Below are positions 1 to 12,215 of a DNA stretch of 64,000 nucleotides, one piece after another (the stretch's first letter is position 1; the number at the start of each line of letters is the position of its first letter). This DNA is from Phallusia mammillata (taxonomy: Eukaryota > Chordata > Ascidiacea > Phlebobranchia > Ascidiidae), in contig QLIY01000404.1 in the NCBI GenBank assembly GCA_003260075.1, positions 65,831 through 129,830 of the forward strand. The letters are read 5' to 3'. Under the pieces are notes generated by a model that was not told the DNA's origin, searched no databases, and was given only the letters and a program-made list of their open reading frames with translations. The position numbers and the translations under genes are program-made.

Positions 1-877
1 TACGCTAAAAATCCGAGGCGAAATCTTTAACAATAAGCAGGGGGGGGGGGTCCTATATGATTTAGTGGAATATAAATTGACGATATGGTCACTAAGGTTG
101 TTGTTGATCTGTGAGACTTTTTTCTTTGTTACTTAACCATTCTCTTTATTTCACGGCAGGTAAAGTTTTAAAATGTTAAAGTTTGTTTATTGCCGATTTG
201 ATAATCGGAAAGGCCAGCTTTATTTGCGCTAAATGCCTTAAATTGAACTTGAACTGCTTGCCCAAAATGCAAAAGTGTTTTAACAAATCCATTATATAAT
301 GAATTGTAAAATTAGGCGTTTACAAACCCAGCCTAAAGCGCCCCCAAAATACGAATCGTTTATCCTTAATATTGAAAGTATTATCATCTTAATCTGTTTT
401 CTCTATAAACAGAGACGACAACAGTTTAACTAACTTTCTCACTTTTCATATGCTATCTTTGGACTCACTATTTGCAACGCTCAAACATTTTGCATTGATT
501 CGTACAGTAATATCGATTACAGTTAGGTGTTTCGTATTTCTGTAATCACAAATAGCGAAGTCATCAGTGACGTAGAAACACGTGGGTGGACGAGAACCGG
601 ACAATGAGTCAGTAATATTCACTAACAATAGATTTAAGCTAAACTGAAAAACAACTCTGTCTATTGTGACAATTAACCCACGTTTACTGTGTTTTACCCA
701 CGTAAATCTCAGAAACGCTATTAGTCACCCTATACATGCTATTATTCGAAATATTGGATTGGTAGTTTAAGGCTAGGGATTGCGTACAAAAAATAAAGAA
801 GCTGCGATAGGAAAACAAATTAAGCAACAAACTAACTATACGCTAAAAATCCGAGGCGAAATCTTTAACAATAAGCA
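1..877. repeat. 39-bp direct repeat, first copy capped by poly-G
   Basis: Bases 1-39 recur identically at 839-877. The first copy is followed at once by 11 G (40-50); the second continues into unique sequence. The first copy starts at the window edge, so the repeat may be longer. The arrangement matches five other duplications in the window. Confidence 0.9.
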
Positions 878-1338
878 AAATCACAACAGTTGAATTTAAA
901 TTAAGTTAACAAAGGAAATATATGGGACCATTTAAAACCTAAAGACTAAGTTAAAAAACAAATATTTACATTACACTTTACCAGAGTGATAAGCGGGCAC
1001 GAAATTGAAGACCGAAAGTGCAAGTCTGAACCATTTTTAAAATAAAGCCCGGATTTGCGTCAGGCTTAATTTGCCTAAAGTGTGAGGTAAATTATAAATA
1101 CAGCCTGTTGTTTTCGTCAAACCTAAGGCTGAACCAGACTTATACCCGAACCGAAAACTTCGACCCGACTTACAAATCTGCACTTTAACCGCAATAAAAC
1201 TATACCGTAACAGGTTAAATACACACAAGAAAGAAATCTAACAGTTTAAGTGACAACATGCACAAAAGTGGCACATTTATGTAACATGTAATTCGTCATG
1301 AACAAATTACAACAAATGCAACAAATATGAACATGGGT
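1..1338. other. Intergenic/3' flank of C2-like gene 3
   Basis: No convincing gene is seen. The stretch lies beyond the stop codon of the third C2-like gene, so part of it may be its 3' UTR. It holds an 11-base poly-G run (40-50) and a 39-base direct repeat (1-39 and 839-877). Around 1037-1180 is an 'aacccgaaccg'-like low-complexity segment, of a kind also seen near 13.85 kb and 14.58 kb. The short open frames here lack splice context and codon structure. Confidence 0.5.
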
Positions 1339-4300
1339 TCAAGAACGAAGTTTTTGTAGCGGTCCTGATGACACAGACAAACGTTTTGTCAGGCTGGCAC
1401 TGCCCATTGACATCTTGCGTCTAAAACTCTTGATCTGTGACACGTCATCTGCCACAGCGTTTCTCAATCTCGTTCCGAACGACATGCTTGGATTATTATC
1501 TACAACACAAACATAGAATTGGGTTTTATGTCAATACCAGATGAATACAAAGACTGTTTGTTACTTCACTGTTTAACCACACAAGTTTTTGCCGCATTTA
1601 AAATATAGTTTTTTTTATTTCTATGCTTCTATGTTATTTCAATTGAAACACTTTGTTATATGTAAATGATTTATGTTTTTTATCTTTATTTACGGTGTAA
1701 TTTAGGATCAACGGTATTTGTTGAACTAGATTTAAAAATAACTATGTACGCTTTAGTTACTTTTTTGTTCTAAATTTAGCCAACATAGTTGTTCTAAACA
1801 TAGTATTTGATGTGTTTTTTAAGTAACGCCTCTTATCTGGCTATACTGTAGTTTCGCAAAGCTATATTTTGCAAAATTTCCTGCCAGCAGTTCGTCGAAA
1901 TGTAGGTCAAACGCGACAACATGACATAGACTTCGTGTTGCGTTGTCATGATTACAAGAAAAATCTGGTCGCTGTTATGAGGGAAACGAAAGTTTCAAAA
2001 GCTGTAGGGAAATCCGATGATAGGCAATCACGTGCTTGTCATCGCTGTATTGAGGCCTTACATCAACTCGGCTGCCCCCAGAAAGTAGTTTTGACGGAAG
2101 TTGGTATTGGTTTTGCTGAACTAGTTCCCTGTTTTGGCGGTTTGAATAGAAAACATCATTTGTGGATTTTGGATGTTTACGCCCGTTTAATTTAATCGAA
2201 ACACGAAAAGCAAGTTCTTGGTTACATTTTTAAGTATAAGCCATTATGAACCGCAAAGAACAACAGCTTTTGACCTAAATTTCCTTTGAATAATGTTTTC
2301 GATTTTTGTCTGTGTGAGCTTTAAAGGGCTGTTTTACATCCAAATTTCGTACATCGCTTAATACTTTCGTGAAAATTCCCTTTTTTGAAACTGTTTTAGC
2401 AATAGCAGTTATGAATATGCCGCACATAGAATGTGCCTTTGTTACTTAAAAAAGCGACTTTAGGCAACAACGATATTTCCAAGTTACGTGGTATTTATAA
2501 AATCCCAAGTTCATTTCCCTACGATCTTGATACGTTGATTATGGAAAGGCCTGGCCTTGTTTATCGTAAATTGAAATCTTGATTGCCTTTCACAAATTGC
2601 AAGCATGCTAAAGGTCCAAATGATTTACTCAGGAAGTTGAACCCTGATTGGAAAGGTAGATTGACGACATCAAACCATAGTTGTTTGTCTCGTGTGCGGA
2701 CTTTGGACTTGTGTATTATTTTGATATTAGTTGATAAAGGATTGCAAATCTGCTATTTATAATCGCAAACGTTTTGTCAGTTCTGCTTGAAATCTGCATT
2801 TGCTTTTCTTTGTTTTTCTATATCGCGCATTCAGTGTTATTTTCCCTGGTGAAGGCGACCTGTATAGGATGTCAAAACGCCAGTACAAAAATACAATTGC
2901 CAGAAGCTCTCTATATGCCTGGCAGCAACAGCTTATATATATTTAGACGTTTACGGTGAATTTTAGCTGTCTTCGGTTAAAACTGCGTAAATTTCTTTCT
3001 TTTGTGCCTGGGAAATAGCGAACCGTCAATTTCGTGGAAAAACGTTTCATAGTTTACTTAAAAACACTGCTTTTGCAGATCAAAATTTTAGCGTATAGTG
3101 TATTTGTTTTGGAGTGGTTTATCACAGGTTTTGGCCGAAAGCAACTTTTGATTGTGTTTTAACTTTGGCGACTTTTGATTAAGTGTTTACTTTTATCACA
3201 ACTTGAAAACGGAAAACAATACTGAAAGTTTTGTAACCGACCAACTGATACGTGATAAGCTAATTATACACGTATTTTCTTAAACATCCATAACCACTAG
3301 TGTCCTAATTTTGGCCAGATATGAATCAAACTATGATACACAGTTGACCGTTTTTATATATACCTTCTGGATGCAAATCCATCTTGGCTAACACGGTAGT
3401 GTCGTTTGACGCGAGAACCTTTTCCATTGGACTCATTTCCTCCTCGGTTGGCGAACGACGTCGCGCTTTTGTTCTAATCAAAGCTGAATATGGCAACAAC
3501 AGAAATAACCAACTGACAACAGGCATAGAGGGGTGATGAGGACACACAGATCTTAACGTTGAGTACGAGTGGAAATTGCATACAACAGTGTCATTTATCT
3601 GACAAATTTGACGGATGACAACATGCTGTAGTGACTGTAATTTTTCATGTGTTATTTTCATACGACCATTTATCTTTTGCATCAATTATTTGCTAGAAAT
3701 TTTGGAAAGGTGTAAATGACCGCGTTTGAACCTTTTCTTCCCGCGATGATTGCTTGACCGAGGCAGATTTTTCCTCTGGACGTTGATGCCCGCAGGACGA
3801 ACACGAAGTACATGCTTTGTAGTGTTTCCCGGTTCAAACCGTTAAATGCAAATTTGTGGTTCCATCTGCACAAAAATGCAAATTAAGATGCTGTTCTAAT
3901 TGATTTCGTCAACTTTGAGGGGAACTCAGTGTCCAAATGATTTTGACGAATTGTTTATTTAAATCGATCAATATTACAAAACGCCGGACATTTTTATCTC
4001 CATGTTAACAAGTCATAGTGGATTTTGGGTGATGGTAACATTGTTTGAAAGCAGAGTCAATGTTTATTTCTCACAGCATTCCAAATGAATGGAAACATAC
4101 CTATTTGTTTGATTATCGTGTACCTCGCAAAGTAGAACTGTAAGTAGAAGTAAACTAAAAAAATAGGCTTAATAGGAAAGGCATTGTGCTTTAGGTTGTT
4201 TTGACATACTCTTTTTATATGTAAAAGGCATCGTTAAATTCTGAGATCCGCACCCGAAGCTGTTGTGCCGACCAATGATCTGGGAAACATTTTTGTGCTT

Positions 4301-6345
4301 TCGTGGTTCAAACCTTACGGCAGTCTAGTTTTTTCGCTACATCTTGTCTCATTTAATTTGATTTATTTGATTTACCAACACTGATTGGCTGGATGTTAGA
4401 CCTTGTGCACAGTATACTTGCAATTCTCTAAAATGCAATGTACATAAAACTCGTGTAACCCACTTGGTTGTTCCCAGCGGTGTTACGTATCTTGTGTGAC
4501 TCTTCATTTCCGCTTCTTGCTTTTCACCGAACATGTGAACGGTGACGTAACACTTCTCGATCTGACCCTCGCCGATTCCGTTCGTCAAATGCTTCCCCAT
4601 TATCGCGGTGAGAGCAATTTCGGGTTGATATTCATCTTCTAGATTTCCCCACTTGAAGTGGCTGAATCCAGAGCACTCGATTTCTTCGTCGTCCGAGTCG
4701 CTATTGCTGTAAGTAACAAGTTGATTCTATTCAAATACGAACTGACCTTTGCAAGCTTTTGCGTTAGTGTCTCTTTTTCTGTTGAAAACAATATAAGCCC
4801 GCCTTTTCCAATTTTAGTGTTAAACTTGACATTTCGGATATTATCAGTCGTAGAACAGTGGAAAGTGATTATATAAAGAACATAGCAATATTTTTTGATG
4901 GTTGAAAAATATGCCCGCGTTTGAACCTCCGAAGCGCCCGCGTTTGAACCTCCGAAAAAAACACAGGAGAATTGTGGCAGCGATAATTTTTACTCAAATA
5001 CATGGCTTGTCTGTTCCTTGTTGGAGTCCCCTTCTCCATATTTTTTAGAGATAAAACTCTTGCCCCACTACGTGTTATAGCCAGGGTTGCCATACCGTCC
5101 TTATTTCTAAGATTTGTCCTTATTTTGAAGAGGAATGCCTTAGAAAAATGTATTGTCCTTATTTCTACGAAATGTCTTTGACTTGAGTCCTTATTTTGCA
5201 TTATTTTCAATTACAAGTCAAATCCCAGCTACAAGTAAAAGTAAACCAAGACGTGAACTGTAAGTTGAACGAAGTATTTTCTATGAACAAGGAGTTGCTG
5301 GAACAGATTGTTTCTGGCAAAAAATTTGACATGTGCTATGTCATTGCTCATATAAATGCAAAGATTTGTTCAAAAACGTTTGTTTCGTTTCATATGAAAT
5401 TTTGATTTTTTGGTTATCCTTATTTTGGGGTCCATGTTAAACCTGGTTATAACCATGCAGGTAAAACTGAATCCACAATAGCTACGTGAGTTGCACATGC
5501 AAGCTGACTATTTGTTTACAGAAACCGACCTCTCTTCCTCGCTGGTTTCAGGATTTCGCTCTTTTGATGGATTAAATTCGAGCCTGACACGGATTTTCCG
5601 GTTCTGCAGAAAAGCACCGGTCACCTCAGTTGTTTTTTTCAAAAAAGGGTAAGTGTATGACGCTGCTAATTAATCAGTGCTGTTGCAAGTTTTTTTTTTA
5701 TATTTTATTACTTCATAGTTGCACTTATATGAACCGAATTAGCTTGAAGATTGTTTTTCATTCTTTTTACGCAATGCAAAAGCACTTTTTGGTTAATAGC
5801 TGAGTTATTAAAAATTGAACCTTTTAGGAAGTAATGTTAGAATGTCAAATTTATACCTCACTTATTTAAAAACATGACACAGACAAACAATTAATAACTA
5901 TTGTTCAGGTCTGCAAATAAATAAAAAACTTGACATTACTTTTGAAAAATTAAAAGTTAACAACTTGTTTAGCTCACCATACCTTTTGTTTTTCTTCTGC
6001 TTCCCGTTTCAACGTTTCTTCTTTCTGCTTTTCAAATTTTTCAACGTACCGCTTCAGAAAAGGATCCCAGTCATACTTTCCTATCATCATCTGATGACTA
6101 TTTTCGCGATTCTTTTCTCTTTCCTGGTATTTTTGTTGGTTTTTCACCCTAAACGCTGCGGCTTTTTCCAGCAAAGTTGGCTCAGCTACAGGCAGCTCTT
6201 CTTTTATTTCCCTAGGGGGCGGTAAAGATGGACGTCGGGTCACTTTTTGGCTACTACGTTGTGGCTGCAGTTGACCACTGGAAAAGGTTTGAACTCTTTT
6301 GAGTGTCGGTTTATGCTGACGTTTAGGAGGTTCGTCGTGTTCCAT
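1339..6345 (-). CDS. C2-like domain protein, tandem paralogue 3
   Basis: Six exons on the minus strand: 6345-5983, 5603-5530, 4706-4464, 3865-3732, 3483-3364 and 1499-1339. They join to a 364-residue frame with intron phases 0,2,2,1,1. Residues 1-121 are charged and helical, with an RRPSLPPP motif then LLEKAAAFRVKN, aligning with the N-terminal module of the two upstream paralogues. Residues about 122-311 form a C2-like beta sandwich (IALTAIMGKHLTN, then TTKWNHKFAF, then CLGQAIIAG). The acidic calcium-binding positions of classical C2 domains are not evident, so calcium binding is unlikely. The 54-codon last exon is a short basic, serine-rich tail (KSFRRKMSMGSASLTKRLSV) that could be phosphorylated. 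The donor of exon 3 was chosen as CAA|GTGGGT because only this restores W-N-H after the acceptor. The last exon lies 1.9 kb away; its phase and tail position fit, but it is the least certain join. No signal peptide or membrane segment is seen. The family is not recognised. Confidence 0.7.
1500..3363. other. Long intron of C2-like gene 3 with possible repeat remnant
   Basis: This intron separates the last two exons of the third C2-like gene. On the plus strand, 1869-2195 is open for about 108 codons with a CHRCIEALHQLGC stretch, but it has no start context, no splice sites and no family I recognise. Around 2905-2945 is a 'tgcctggcagcaacagctta' string that resembles sequence beside the Penelope-like remnant near 31.82 kb. 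A decayed mobile element is therefore plausible. Confidence 0.3.
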
Positions 6346-7639
6346 CTTATAACTATATTTTCCTTTTGGTTGAAAAGTTTAATGCAAATAAAGAACTAAA
6401 AATACAAAAAAATAGTTCGTATTTTTTAATTACTTATAAGACAACCTGTAAAGCTTTGACGCCACTTTTACTGCTGACATAGCTTTCCTAAATCACTAAA
6501 ACGTATTGCATCACATTAAAATTCCATTTTATGTAAAAATGAGTTTATTCTTTGGGCTTTTAATTCTAAAAATTCTTGCAAATTAAATAAACCTGGCTAA
6601 GCAATAACCTAATTACTTAGCTAAAAGCGATGTTCTACTTCTCCTAAAACAAAAGAAGCCACAATGTCATGTAGGTCCATATCGTATCATCACAGTTCAA
6701 TCGCATCTAAAATGATATTACTTACATTTATGTTTTCAAAAAAATGCTTAATAAACACCGTAACACGTAGTTTCCCTGTTTCCTTTCACGAGCAATTAGA
6801 GTTCCTTTTATTCAACACACAGTAGAGAGCTTACTTCCGTGATCTATCTACAGGCATCCGTGCACGAGGTTGCCCACGAGCTATTCACACCGACACCAAC
6901 TTCCTTTAAGATTAAAAAGCGATTCAGCAACATAATGATTTATGCTGGGATCGTAAATCACGTCACTGCGTTATGTGGTTTGAGTAATCATGACATTTTT
7001 CGCCTACATGGCTGCTTGGAGTGACTTTGCGTATAACCCAAACGAAATAGGTTGACGGGCTAGCATAAATGTCCGAACCGAAGTACGCAATTTACTTCCC
7101 TTTTTCCGAGTTTTAGGGGTTCGTATTGAATGACGCAAACTTTGACGTTGTCACTTTTCTCATGGTACGTCAGGATGTTTTGCAACACAGTAGAATCATG
7201 ATACTACTAGTATGCGTTCTGTCACTAAAAATATGTTTACATACGTATCATTAGTTGTTTGTCGGTCAAAACTACGTATTGCTTTTACCAATATAAGTAA
7301 ACAATTCATCATTTGTAAGCAAACTACACTGTGGTGTTACCTTAAAGATTAAACAACAAAATGCTTAGTAATTTTTTCTTATCGTCCGTAAATAAATCGA
7401 GAAAAACTAATTGATATATTCTCGATTATAAGGGGGGGGGGGGTCATTTTTCCTTATAGTCCGTAAATAAATCGAGAAAAACTAATTGATATATTCTCGA
7501 TTATAACATTTGTAAAATTTGTGTAATAGTTGTTTGTACATGCTGAATAATCACAAACGCATGAAAAAAATGTAATAAATGAAAGCAACAACTTTCCAGC
7601 ATAAATATACACAATAGTTTACACAGTAGGTTCATGTTT
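6346..7639. other. Spacer between C2-like genes 2 and 3
   Basis: Sequence upstream of gene 3 and downstream of gene 2, so it should hold the promoter of the first and the 3' UTR of the second. No gene is seen. It contains a poly-G-linked direct duplication (7371-7506). Confidence 0.5.
7371..7506. repeat. 61-bp direct duplication split by poly-G
   Basis: Copy 1 (7371-7431) and copy 2 (7446-7506) share the stretch from 'tccgtaaataaatcgag' to 'ctcgattataa' with only a few differences near the left end. Twelve G (7432-7443) lie between them. The few mismatches look like allelic differences, not an exact tandem copy. Confidence 0.9.
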
Positions 7640-10600
7640 TTATCCGTTGCTGGACACTACAGCTGGTACTTTCTGGCTTGCTTCTTTTATTTTCTGATCG
7701 TCTACAGTTGAGACTGCAGTTGAAACATTTTCGTCATAATGTTTTATTGTGATCTCGGGTGCTGCCGTGACTTTTGCATCAATAGATTCATTGTTTTTCT
7801 CAGAAAGGATCGGATCGTTTGCAATGCTTGGAGATTTAGCTTCGACCTCGGATTCTGAGGTACTTTTTGCAGAATCAGGTGATTTGTTTTGAATTTCGGT
7901 TGCTGGCGTATCATCCTTAGAGCTAGGGGGTTTATTTTTATCGTCAGATGCTTCCTTGGCATTTGTATATTCGGCAGAGCTTTTTAGTATGTCAGATGCT
8001 GCCTTATTATCCATTAAGCCAGGTGATGTTTCTCCATTTTGACATGCTATTGTCTCATCCACGGAACCACGAGGTTGATATTTGACCTCAGATGGCGCTG
8101 AACCATCCGTAGAGCCGCGTTTCTTTCTCCTTACAACTTTTCCTCTTTTGAACTCCGAGTGATGCTCGTCATCAGTGCGAACTGTATCGTGGCTTTCCAC
8201 GAAAATGTCCTTATCGGCTTTCTTTATCTCAGAGATTTTCGTATTTACATTGACCTCATTTTGATCCTGTGCCGTTGCTTCCTGTGGTTTTGCATCTTCT
8301 GGTACATTGCTGGATGGTGTGGTTCCACTAGTTTCTTGTGCATTTGGATTTTGTTCTTGATTTTCCAGCCTGGAGGTATTGTTGCTATCGTCACGCTTTT
8401 GTTCAGCCACAATTTCTGTAGTCATTTGTACGTCAGAAGTATTCTTCTCATCCTCTATAGGACTTGTAACTTCTTCAACACTGGCAAGTACTTGGTCATG
8501 GTTGGTTTCTGCCTCACCAGTCTCAACTATCTGACTTTCATCATTGACTGTTTTTGAATTGTCTTCCTTCTCCGATAAAGCTTCTATTCCGCTTTGACTG
8601 CTTGTCTTTTCTGCATTTGTCTCCTCAGATTCAGGATTTTCAATTTTATCTGCAACCGACTCTTCTCCCTCTTTTTCACCCTCTTCGTTTAAATCAGGAA
8701 GCGCTTTCGGTTGATTATCGCTTTCTTTTTCTTTTTCTTTGTCTTCATTTTCCTTTTCTCCCTCCGCCTCTTCAGCAGTGCTCTGCAAGGTATTGATGCC
8801 CTCATTCATATTAAGTTGAGGCTTTGCAAAAATAGACGCCCTCCGAACTCTGGGTGGCGGTTCTTGTTCAATAATCGTTATTCCCTTCATACCTGTCCAG
8901 TCTAGAAACAAAAAATTTATACAAGTAAATATTAATCGTAAAATTTTGACTTGAAGCAAGACCGTTAACATGTTATAGTATTTTTAAACAGTTGATCTTT
9001 ATCGCCACCTTTTGGATAAAGCACAAGCTGTACAAAAACCGGCTCCTCGGGATTGTCGAAAGCCTTGTCCAATTCGATCATTTCTGCCTCGACCGGTTTT
9101 CTAGCTTTGAAGTTCTCCATTTGTATAAGTGCTGCAAAGTTAGAAAGCGATTATACCCAGACGTTATTGTGCTTGTAAAAACAGAACATTGACGTTTTGT
9201 TTTATTCTAACAAACTTTTGTTAAAAATAACTTAAAATATAATACCATGTGCGGACAATATTTTGTCATCAGCTGCAATAAGACCCTTGGTCGAAACAGT
9301 GTGTCCTGTCAGTCTTTTTTATCGTAGCTTAAACAAGTTTATTTTGACCTAGTTTATTTGTAGAGACCCCGGATTAAAATTGCAAACAAGTTTCTTTACT
9401 TTTAATGACTTCGACTTTCTAAGTGACGGAAAAGCGAAACTCTACCGTGTGTTTGCAATTGATTACCTTCTCTCCCCGCAAGCACAGCATTTCCAATAAG
9501 TTTCTTGTCTCCTTGTCTGGTTTGTCCAGTGATGGAAATAAGTATGTACTTGCCCGCCATATTTTCCCTCGACAGCACGGGGAAGGTAAAAATGCGCTCC
9601 CAACTGAAAAAAGGTAGGGATTTGTTGTCAATACAGTTAAACTAAAATTGCGCTCCCAACTAAAAGTTTTTAACTACAAACTTCTTTTTTGTCTGGTTTT
9701 TAGTTTATATGGCACAATTTATCCGAAATTTATACTTACCATGTGGTGCCGTTTGTTGTGAGGTAACGATAGTCTGATTTATTTTTATCCCTTTCTCCGC
9801 CTGGCAAAAGAAGGGCTTTCACGCAACACTTTTCACTTCGTTCCTCCGTCTCCCCAGAATGGTTGAAAAGATTTTTACCTTTAACCACCGTCAACGAGAG
9901 CTCTGGGCCACAATCTGATTTTCTTCTGATGCTATAAAAACGCGGAACTGTTTAAATATGTGCTATATAGAAACGGACCGTTTTCATTGTAAAATATCCG
10001 CGATGGAAGGCCTAGCTAGGAGTTTAAATAGAATCTTTTACCCGAGATTTCTGGGCGTCCCTTGTTTGCTAACGTTGTACTTGATCTCCACATTGACAGT
10101 TCGCGGCTAAAAACAAAGTGTGTTGAGTTAAAGAACCTACACTAAAAAGCAAATTAAACTATTTACACGTGAATGTTAAACAGCATTTTGGTTTCTACGA
10201 CACATTTACACAACGTTGTAAGTTCAGCTATACGCCTTTAGCTACTGAAGTACAATATAAGTGATTACAATGAGATGTTTGTGTTGGTCCTATGAGGACA
10301 TTCGCTGAAAATGACTATATGTTGCCTGACGTTGAAATTGTCATGGGCATGTTCCTTTTGTTTTCTTAGTATCGTCTTACGACATAGCGGACCATTGCCA
10401 CTATAGACCACAAACACAACTTACCAGTAGCTTTCGTCTGGCTTCGATCAGTTTCTTTTGTTTCACCCGTTGCAATTGCGATTCTACGTATTTTTTCAGA
10501 GTCGGGTGAGTATCAACAATTCCCAAAGCCACCTTTCGCTGTTCCTCTTTCTCATGTAAACGTTTTTCCCATTTTTCCGGGTTCCTCTGCCTAAAAATCT

Positions 10601-10862
10601 CTGCCTTTTCTCTCAGGGTTAAACCTTTGCCAATCTGTGGCTCTTTATACGGCTCCAAATGTTTATAAAATGACGGCCGTCTTCCTTTCTTGGATCGGCG
10701 TCGTCCTCCCTCTGTCTCCCCATATGCGCCTTCTCGAAGGTTTGCTCCAATGAAGTTAAGGTTGTCCACCAAGCGATTGTCACCCAATGTGGTGAGCAAC
10801 GGATTTCCAATGGACGATATTGTTGCCGCCACATCGACCCCCGCCACAGTCAGTTTATCCAT
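7640..10862 (-). CDS. C2-like domain protein, tandem paralogue 2 (acidic tail)
   Basis: Six exons on the minus strand: 10862-10425, 10106-10042, 9931-9740, 9603-9467, 9131-9009 and 8901-7640, giving a 738-residue frame with phases 0,2,2,1,1. The start at 10862 (MDKLTVAG) was preferred over an in-frame ATG at 10922 by comparison with paralogue 1. Residues 1-146 carry the shared module: NLNFIGANLRE, RRPSFYKHLEPY, LTLREKAEIFRQRNPEKW. A 65-base exon then supplies the first strand (TVNVEIKYNV). The C2-like core follows (ELSLTVVKGKNLFNH, CWERIFTFP, YILISITG, KLIGNAVLAG). The last exon starts DWTGMKGITIIEQEP, a junction motif shared with paralogue 1, and continues as a roughly 420-residue tail rich in Glu, Ser, Asn and Thr with no fold visible. 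Acidic residues expected in calcium loops are largely absent. No membrane segment or signal peptide. A cytosolic lipid- or protein-binding adaptor is possible; this is inference. Confidence 0.75.
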
Positions 10863-12215
10863 TTTGTTTATATCTTTATGTGTAGGAGTTGCATACACTA
10901 TAAGACTACGGAGACTTAACACAGTTCATTTTCTTTCTACATTTGTTTGAAAGCCGAAGTATATACAGTTGTAAGTAACAGATTTTTGCGCTGCGGCCCT
11001 ATACAGGGTCAACCGTATAGGTGGCATAGACAACAATTTGTATGTGACATAGACAACAACTGTTGATGGTTGGTATACATAGTAGTACTGGGCAGAAAAC
11101 GTTACTGGAAGCATTAGAGTGGATATTCTGCATTTTATGCCAAGTTTAGGATAAAGTGTTGGTTACAATGTATACATGTTAGTCTAAATTCGGCAGACAC
11201 ACTACAGTACTAGTGGTCCCGGTCCTTTTTTCAACAAATTAACACTATATTATAACTGTACTGTTGGCACATTATTCCTCACGCCTGTCCGCTGTTTTTG
11301 TTCGAAAATCTCTTTTTTACTAAACTTTTGTTAAACTGCTCCCATGCGATTCTAATCCCCACAAAATAATTTAAACCTCTACATAACAGTCTAGTTCTTT
11401 TATTATCAGGAGGCAGGATTGTCAACAATAAGTTTCTTTGTTTAAATCTGTTTGCTCTGCTCGTGACGTTTTTCCTATCTTCTATGTGATTCTGGGAAGC
11501 ATCAGGGAAACGAGCAAATTAATGTGAAGCAAACTGTCTCACTTTAGCCGCGTAAACTCCAATTAATGACGCAATAGTTCTGTATGCACAACAATGCGTT
11601 AAACTGTTGTTTCCACTTTGCAAAGATTTCTTTGTTTAGTTTATCACATTTGGCCACTTTCAGGATTCGTTGCGATTTTTAAATTTTGGAAACACTGCAT
11701 TGTTTTATTGCTTTGGCAATATACTGCATTTCTACAGGGTTTGTGAGACATATAACGGTTTTTGAAGTCAAATTTAATTAGTATTCCTGTTAGGCAACGA
11801 TATTTAAAACCATGTGGCTGTAGATTTATACAAATCACTAAAATACCAATGGTACAAGTTTATTAAACAATTGGGTACTGGTTATTATAACAAATACACA
11901 CCATAGGTAATATATACATATATATATAAGCACTGGAATTGCACAACATACATACGGTATTTACAGTAACCACTGTACATGCAAAGGTAAATACATATTT
12001 CGAAACGACGTCACGTTATAACCAAAAGTTTTAAAACGAAAAAAAGTATCCTTTTGTGTCAACAGCAAAGTTAAACCGGTCATTTGTGCGTGCTACAGCA
12101 TTTAATACGATTCACCTGCTTGTAACTTAAAATACGTGCTTTCGTGCAGTTATTTATTTTATTTGTTCACACCTTTCATTTAGTTATTTTTCAACTTTGT
12201 TTTTTATCCTTAAAT
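10863..12215. other. Spacer between C2-like genes 1 and 2
   Basis: This is the 5' flank of paralogue 2 and the 3' flank of paralogue 1. A 'tttatt' at 12215-12220 overlapping the stop codon of paralogue 1, and another at 12153-12158, read as AATAAA on the minus strand and are candidate polyadenylation signals. A short TA-rich tract lies near 11910-11930. No gene is seen. Confidence 0.45.

Noticed and set aside
40-50. Poly-G as telomeric or G-quadruplex signal
   Set aside because: Pure G without a repeat unit, at duplication junctions and on one strand only; artefact is simpler.
1869-2195. 108-codon plus-strand frame with CHRC motif
   Set aside because: It lies in an intron of the third C2-like gene, has no start or splice context and no recognised family; treated as possible repeat remnant.
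8159-8557. 132-codon plus-strand frame
   Set aside because: Shadow of the acidic tail exon of C2-like paralogue 2 on the opposite strand.
10863-10922. In-frame upstream ATG extending C2-like paralogue 2 by 20 residues
   Set aside because: The extra residues have no counterpart in paralogue 1, and the downstream ATG aligns better.
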